A stretch of 64,000 bases of DNA from Bizionia sp. (GTDB lineage Bacteria; Bacteroidota; Bacteroidia; Flavobacteriales; Flavobacteriaceae), in assembly GCA_020631395.1 (NCBI GenBank), contig JAHDHI010000018.1, forward strand, positions 1-64,000, given 5' to 3'. Each line of letters opens with the position of its first letter. Position 1 is the first letter of the stretch. A program made the position numbers and the translations under genes. Positions 61,599 to 64,000 of this stretch are shown here, one piece after another. The notes beneath the pieces are model-generated. The model was not told the origin of the DNA, did no database searches, and was given only the letters and a program-made list of their open reading frames with translations.

Positions 61599-62585
61599 AT
61601 GATTAAAAGACAAATATTATTTTCATTACTTACGGCATTGACTTTCTTTGCCAAAGCCCAAACAAGCATTTTGGATGCAGAGACCAACAATCCCGTATCG
61701 TATGCCACAATCTCATTTGGAAATGGCAATGGCATCTTTGCAGACGATGACGGCAAGTTTACCTTTACGAAGAAACTATACAACGACATAGATACGTTGT
61801 ACATATCCTCATTGGGATTCAAGGACTTGAAAATAGCGACAAACAACCTAACCAACACCATCCATTTGGAATCTGAGATAGATATGTTGCAAGAGGTAAT
61901 CGTAAAGACGAAACCTAAAGGTAAATTTAAAATTAAACAGATAAAACCGACCATTCATGAAGATTATTACAAGTGCTGGTTGCCAACCATAGAATCTGAA
62001 ATTGCCGTATTCTTCCCAAATGAAAGCCCAAAGACCAAAAGATTGACAACCGTATACCTTCCGATAAAGGTCGAAGTCAAAGCGTGGCGAAAACGCAAAC
62101 AGGAAAAAGCCGAAAAGAGACCATTCTCCACATTGTTCAGAGTCAATTTCTATGAAAACAAAGATGGTTTCCCAGGGGATGTATTAACTTACGAAAAGGT
62201 TGTTTTCTTGGCTACGGAAGCCAATGAAAAAGTTTATGAATTGGACATTTCCAAATACGACATCTACATTCCTAAATCAGGCATATTCGTATCCCTACAA
62301 GTATTGGGGTATGCAGACAAGAAAGGTAAATTGCTACCCAACAAGAAATACCAAGAAGTAAAAACAAAACGAGGTATCGTAAAGGTATCGACCACCTTTA
62401 GGCCTCTACTTCCTTTTACAGATCAAATTACAGCGAAGAGGACCTATGTTAAACGCATATTCCTCAATGGCAACAAATGGGTACTATACGACAAGGGAAA
62501 CATACAGAAATCCAACCTTCTCAAAGCAGGCTTGAACAACTACGGAATAGGCTTGAAAATGGAAGTCTACAAAAACGACGAGTAA
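61599..62585 (+). CDS. Carboxypeptidase-regulatory-like domain protein
   Basis: 328 aa. A signal peptide (MIKRQILFSLLTALTFFAKAQ) precedes a CarboxypepD_reg-like domain (~22-95, ILDAETNNPVSYATI, then GIFADDDGKFTF). The rest (~100-328) is a mixed domain with RPFSTLFRVNFYENKDGFPG and no catalytic motif. Such proteins are envelope components in Bacteroidota, often unlinked to TonB receptors. It lies 3 nt before the DNA alkylation repair gene. Confidence 0.72.
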   Translation: MIKRQILFSLLTALTFFAKAQTSILDAETNNPVSYATISFGNGNGIFADDDGKFTFTKKLYNDIDTLYISSLGFKDLKIATNNLTNTIHLESEIDMLQEVIVKTKPKGKFKIKQIKPTIHEDYYKCWLPTIESEIAVFFPNESPKTKRLTTVYLPIKVEVKAWRKRKQEKAEKRPFSTLFRVNFYENKDGFPGDVLTYEKVVFLATEANEKVYELDISKYDIYIPKSGIFVSLQVLGYADKKGKLLPNKKYQEVKTKRGIVKVSTTFRPLLPFTDQITAKRTYVKRIFLNGNKWVLYDKGNIQKSNLLKAGLNNYGIGLKMEVYKNDE

Positions 62586-62588
62586 TCC

Positions 62589-63287
62589 ATGACCTTACAA
62601 TGTGTCTTAGATAAACTACACAAGTTGGCCGAACCGGAAAAAGCACGCTTCAAACGAGAAAAGTTTGGAGTCATGGCAAACAATGCATTGGGCATCTATC
62701 ACAAAGACCTTAAAATACTTGCCAAGGAAGTTGGCAGGGACAATGATTTGGCCATAGCCTTGTTTGAGACCAACATCTATGAAGGAAGACTGTTGTGCAG
62801 TAAAGTCTACGCCCCCAAAGCGCTTACAGACGAACTGCTTGAAAAGTGGGTTTCCACCTTCGAGAATTGGGAAATAACAGATTCCTTTTCCATGGGATTG
62901 GTCGCCAAAAGTGATTTTGCCATTCCAAAAATTTCAGATTGGACAAAGAGAGACCCCGAATTCGAAAAAAGAGCAGGTTTTGCAACAATGGCAGCATATT
63001 GCATGGCTAATAAATTTGCAGACAACTCGGTATATGAAAATTTCATCCCCATCATCGAAGCCAATGCAAATGATGATAGGATCTACGTAAAAAAAGCAGT
63101 GAATTGGGCATTGCGTAGCATTGGCAAACGCAATGTGGATTTGAACACAATAGCCATAGCTTCGGCAAAACGCATCGCCACATACGAAAGCAAAGCTGCA
63201 AGATGGATTGCCAAAGATGCCTTGAAAGAGTTACAAAGTGAGAAAATAAACATATTAGACTACCCTAGAGCCACATACAGACCATAG
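62589..63287 (+). CDS. DNA alkylation repair (AlkD-like HEAT) protein
   Basis: 232 aa. Helical HEAT-like repeats: FGVMANNALGIYHKDLKILAKEVG and later VKKAVNWALRSIGKRN are typical of the AlkC/AlkD-like family, which removes alkylated bases. The conserved WALR segment is present. It follows the upstream gene by 3 nt. No SOS-type operator was seen. Confidence 0.88.
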   Translation: MTLQCVLDKLHKLAEPEKARFKREKFGVMANNALGIYHKDLKILAKEVGRDNDLAIALFETNIYEGRLLCSKVYAPKALTDELLEKWVSTFENWEITDSFSMGLVAKSDFAIPKISDWTKRDPEFEKRAGFATMAAYCMANKFADNSVYENFIPIIEANANDDRIYVKKAVNWALRSIGKRNVDLNTIAIASAKRIATYESKAARWIAKDALKELQSEKINILDYPRATYRP

Positions 63288-63435
63288 ACATTCCAGTCAA
63301 GATCAGTTATCTTTACTCAAAACAAAAACGCTTCGAGAAAGGCATTTTCATTGTGTTAAAAAAATGCAATCTTTGCTTTAAATAAAAAGTACATTACTAT
63401 TTGCGAGTTAAAAATTTTACACTATTTTTAATACT

Positions 63436-64000
63436 ATGACCGAAGTTGAAATTGAAAATGAAAACGCAGCCATAGCCAAAGCCTACAAACAGCTTTTGAA
63501 GGTAAGTTACACGACACTTACCAAAGAAGACAAAAAACTGATACGAAAGGCTTTCGACGTTGCCGTGGATGCACATAAGGAACAACGCAGAAAAAGTGGT
63601 GAGGCATACATTTTTCACCCTATTGCAGTTGCAACCATCGTTGCTTCGGAAATAGGGTTGGATGCCACGTCCATCGCAGCAGCTTTGCTACATGATGTCG
63701 TAGAGGACAACGAGGATTACTCTATTAGGGACATCGAACGCCTTTTTGGAGAAACCGTTGCCCGAATCGTAGATGGTTTGACAAAGATATCCTCCTTGAA
63801 AAAAGATACGGATGTCTCATTGCAAGCAGAGAATTTTCGTAAGATGTTACTAACGTTGAATGACGATGTTCGCGTTATCATCATCAAAATTGCCGATCGC
63901 CTTCATAACATGCAGACAATGGATTCCATGCGGTCGGACAAGCAAGTGAAAATTGCTAGTGAAACCCTTTACATCTACGCCCCTCTGGCTCATAGAATAG
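63436..64000 (+). CDS. RelA/SpoT family (p)ppGpp synthetase/hydrolase, cut by window end
   Basis: The first 188 codons from the ATG at 63436 are in the window; the rest continues past 64000. The HD hydrolase domain is clear: HPIAVATIVA, ALLHDVVEDN (HD plus ED) and KIADRLHNMQTM. The synthetase, TGS and ACT domains would lie beyond the end. Likely a bifunctional Rel that makes and degrades the alarmone. It is not adjacent to an obvious stringent-response partner. Confidence 0.93.
   Translation, partial: MTEVEIENENAAIAKAYKQLLKVSYTTLTKEDKKLIRKAFDVAVDAHKEQRRKSGEAYIFHPIAVATIVASEIGLDATSIAAALLHDVVEDNEDYSIRDIERLFGETVARIVDGLTKISSLKKDTDVSLQAENFRKMLLTLNDDVRVIIIKIADRLHNMQTMDSMRSDKQVKIASETLYIYAPLAHRI

Overview
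The window is AT-rich chromosomal DNA from a member of the Bacteroidota, most likely a marine Flavobacteriaceae. Three things point there: -7 promoter boxes of the form TAnnTTTG before many genes; several secreted proteins ending in a type IX secretion (T9SS) type A sorting domain; and a gene set typical of polysaccharide and protein degraders (GH18 chitinase, FGly sulfatase, SusC-like/TonB-type barrel, Xaa-Pro dipeptidyl-peptidase, astacin, metallophosphoesterase). No tRNA, rRNA or CRISPR array was seen.

1-20.8 kb is mostly a minus-strand housekeeping block: an exonuclease, FAH hydrolase, Hpt protein, cinA, rpmB-rpmG-DUF4295-ftsY and finally rimO. Between ftsY and rimO lie an amidase lipoprotein, a 1254-aa BNR-repeat T9SS protein, a serine hydrolase gene killed by one in-frame TGA, and two small genes. 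Further up are a secreted glutaredoxin-like protein, a GNAT gene sitting in an attC-like palindromic cassette, a 2-oxo acid dehydrogenase E2, a family 2 glycosyltransferase and recR.

20.8-32.2 kb holds a second BNR-repeat T9SS protein with an 8-bp tandem repeat in its leader, a sodium:solute symporter, a CoA-binding protein, an outer-membrane beta-barrel receptor, fabH and htpG.

32.2-45.7 kb is accessory DNA: an unusual ATP-grasp ligase plus AstE/aspartoacylase-like metallohydrolase operon; a chitinase followed by a catalytic-domain-free chitin-binding T9SS protein; a PadR-HAAS-small membrane protein operon with a palindromic operator inside its promoter; VOC and WYL genes; an S15 peptidase; an unknown gene pair carrying a perfect 16-bp inverted repeat inside a coding region; and a sulfatase.

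45.7-64 kb holds an astacin lipoprotein, a two-CxxCH lipoprotein, a dihydrouridine synthase, a B12-type radical SAM protein next to a SET-domain protein, DUF983, an AraC regulator, a DEAD-box helicase, an IS200-type element beside a thrice-broken arylsulfotransferase pseudogene, an ECF-like sigma factor with a membrane partner, a T9SS metallophosphoesterase, a DNA alkylation repair protein, and the start of a RelA/SpoT gene cut by the window end.

The best candidates for something undescribed are the ATP-grasp/AstE operon (32886-35341), the unknown pair at 42950-44014 with its internal hairpin, and the GNAT cassette at 16.78-17.5 kb. All functional calls rest on motif reading; no database search was run.
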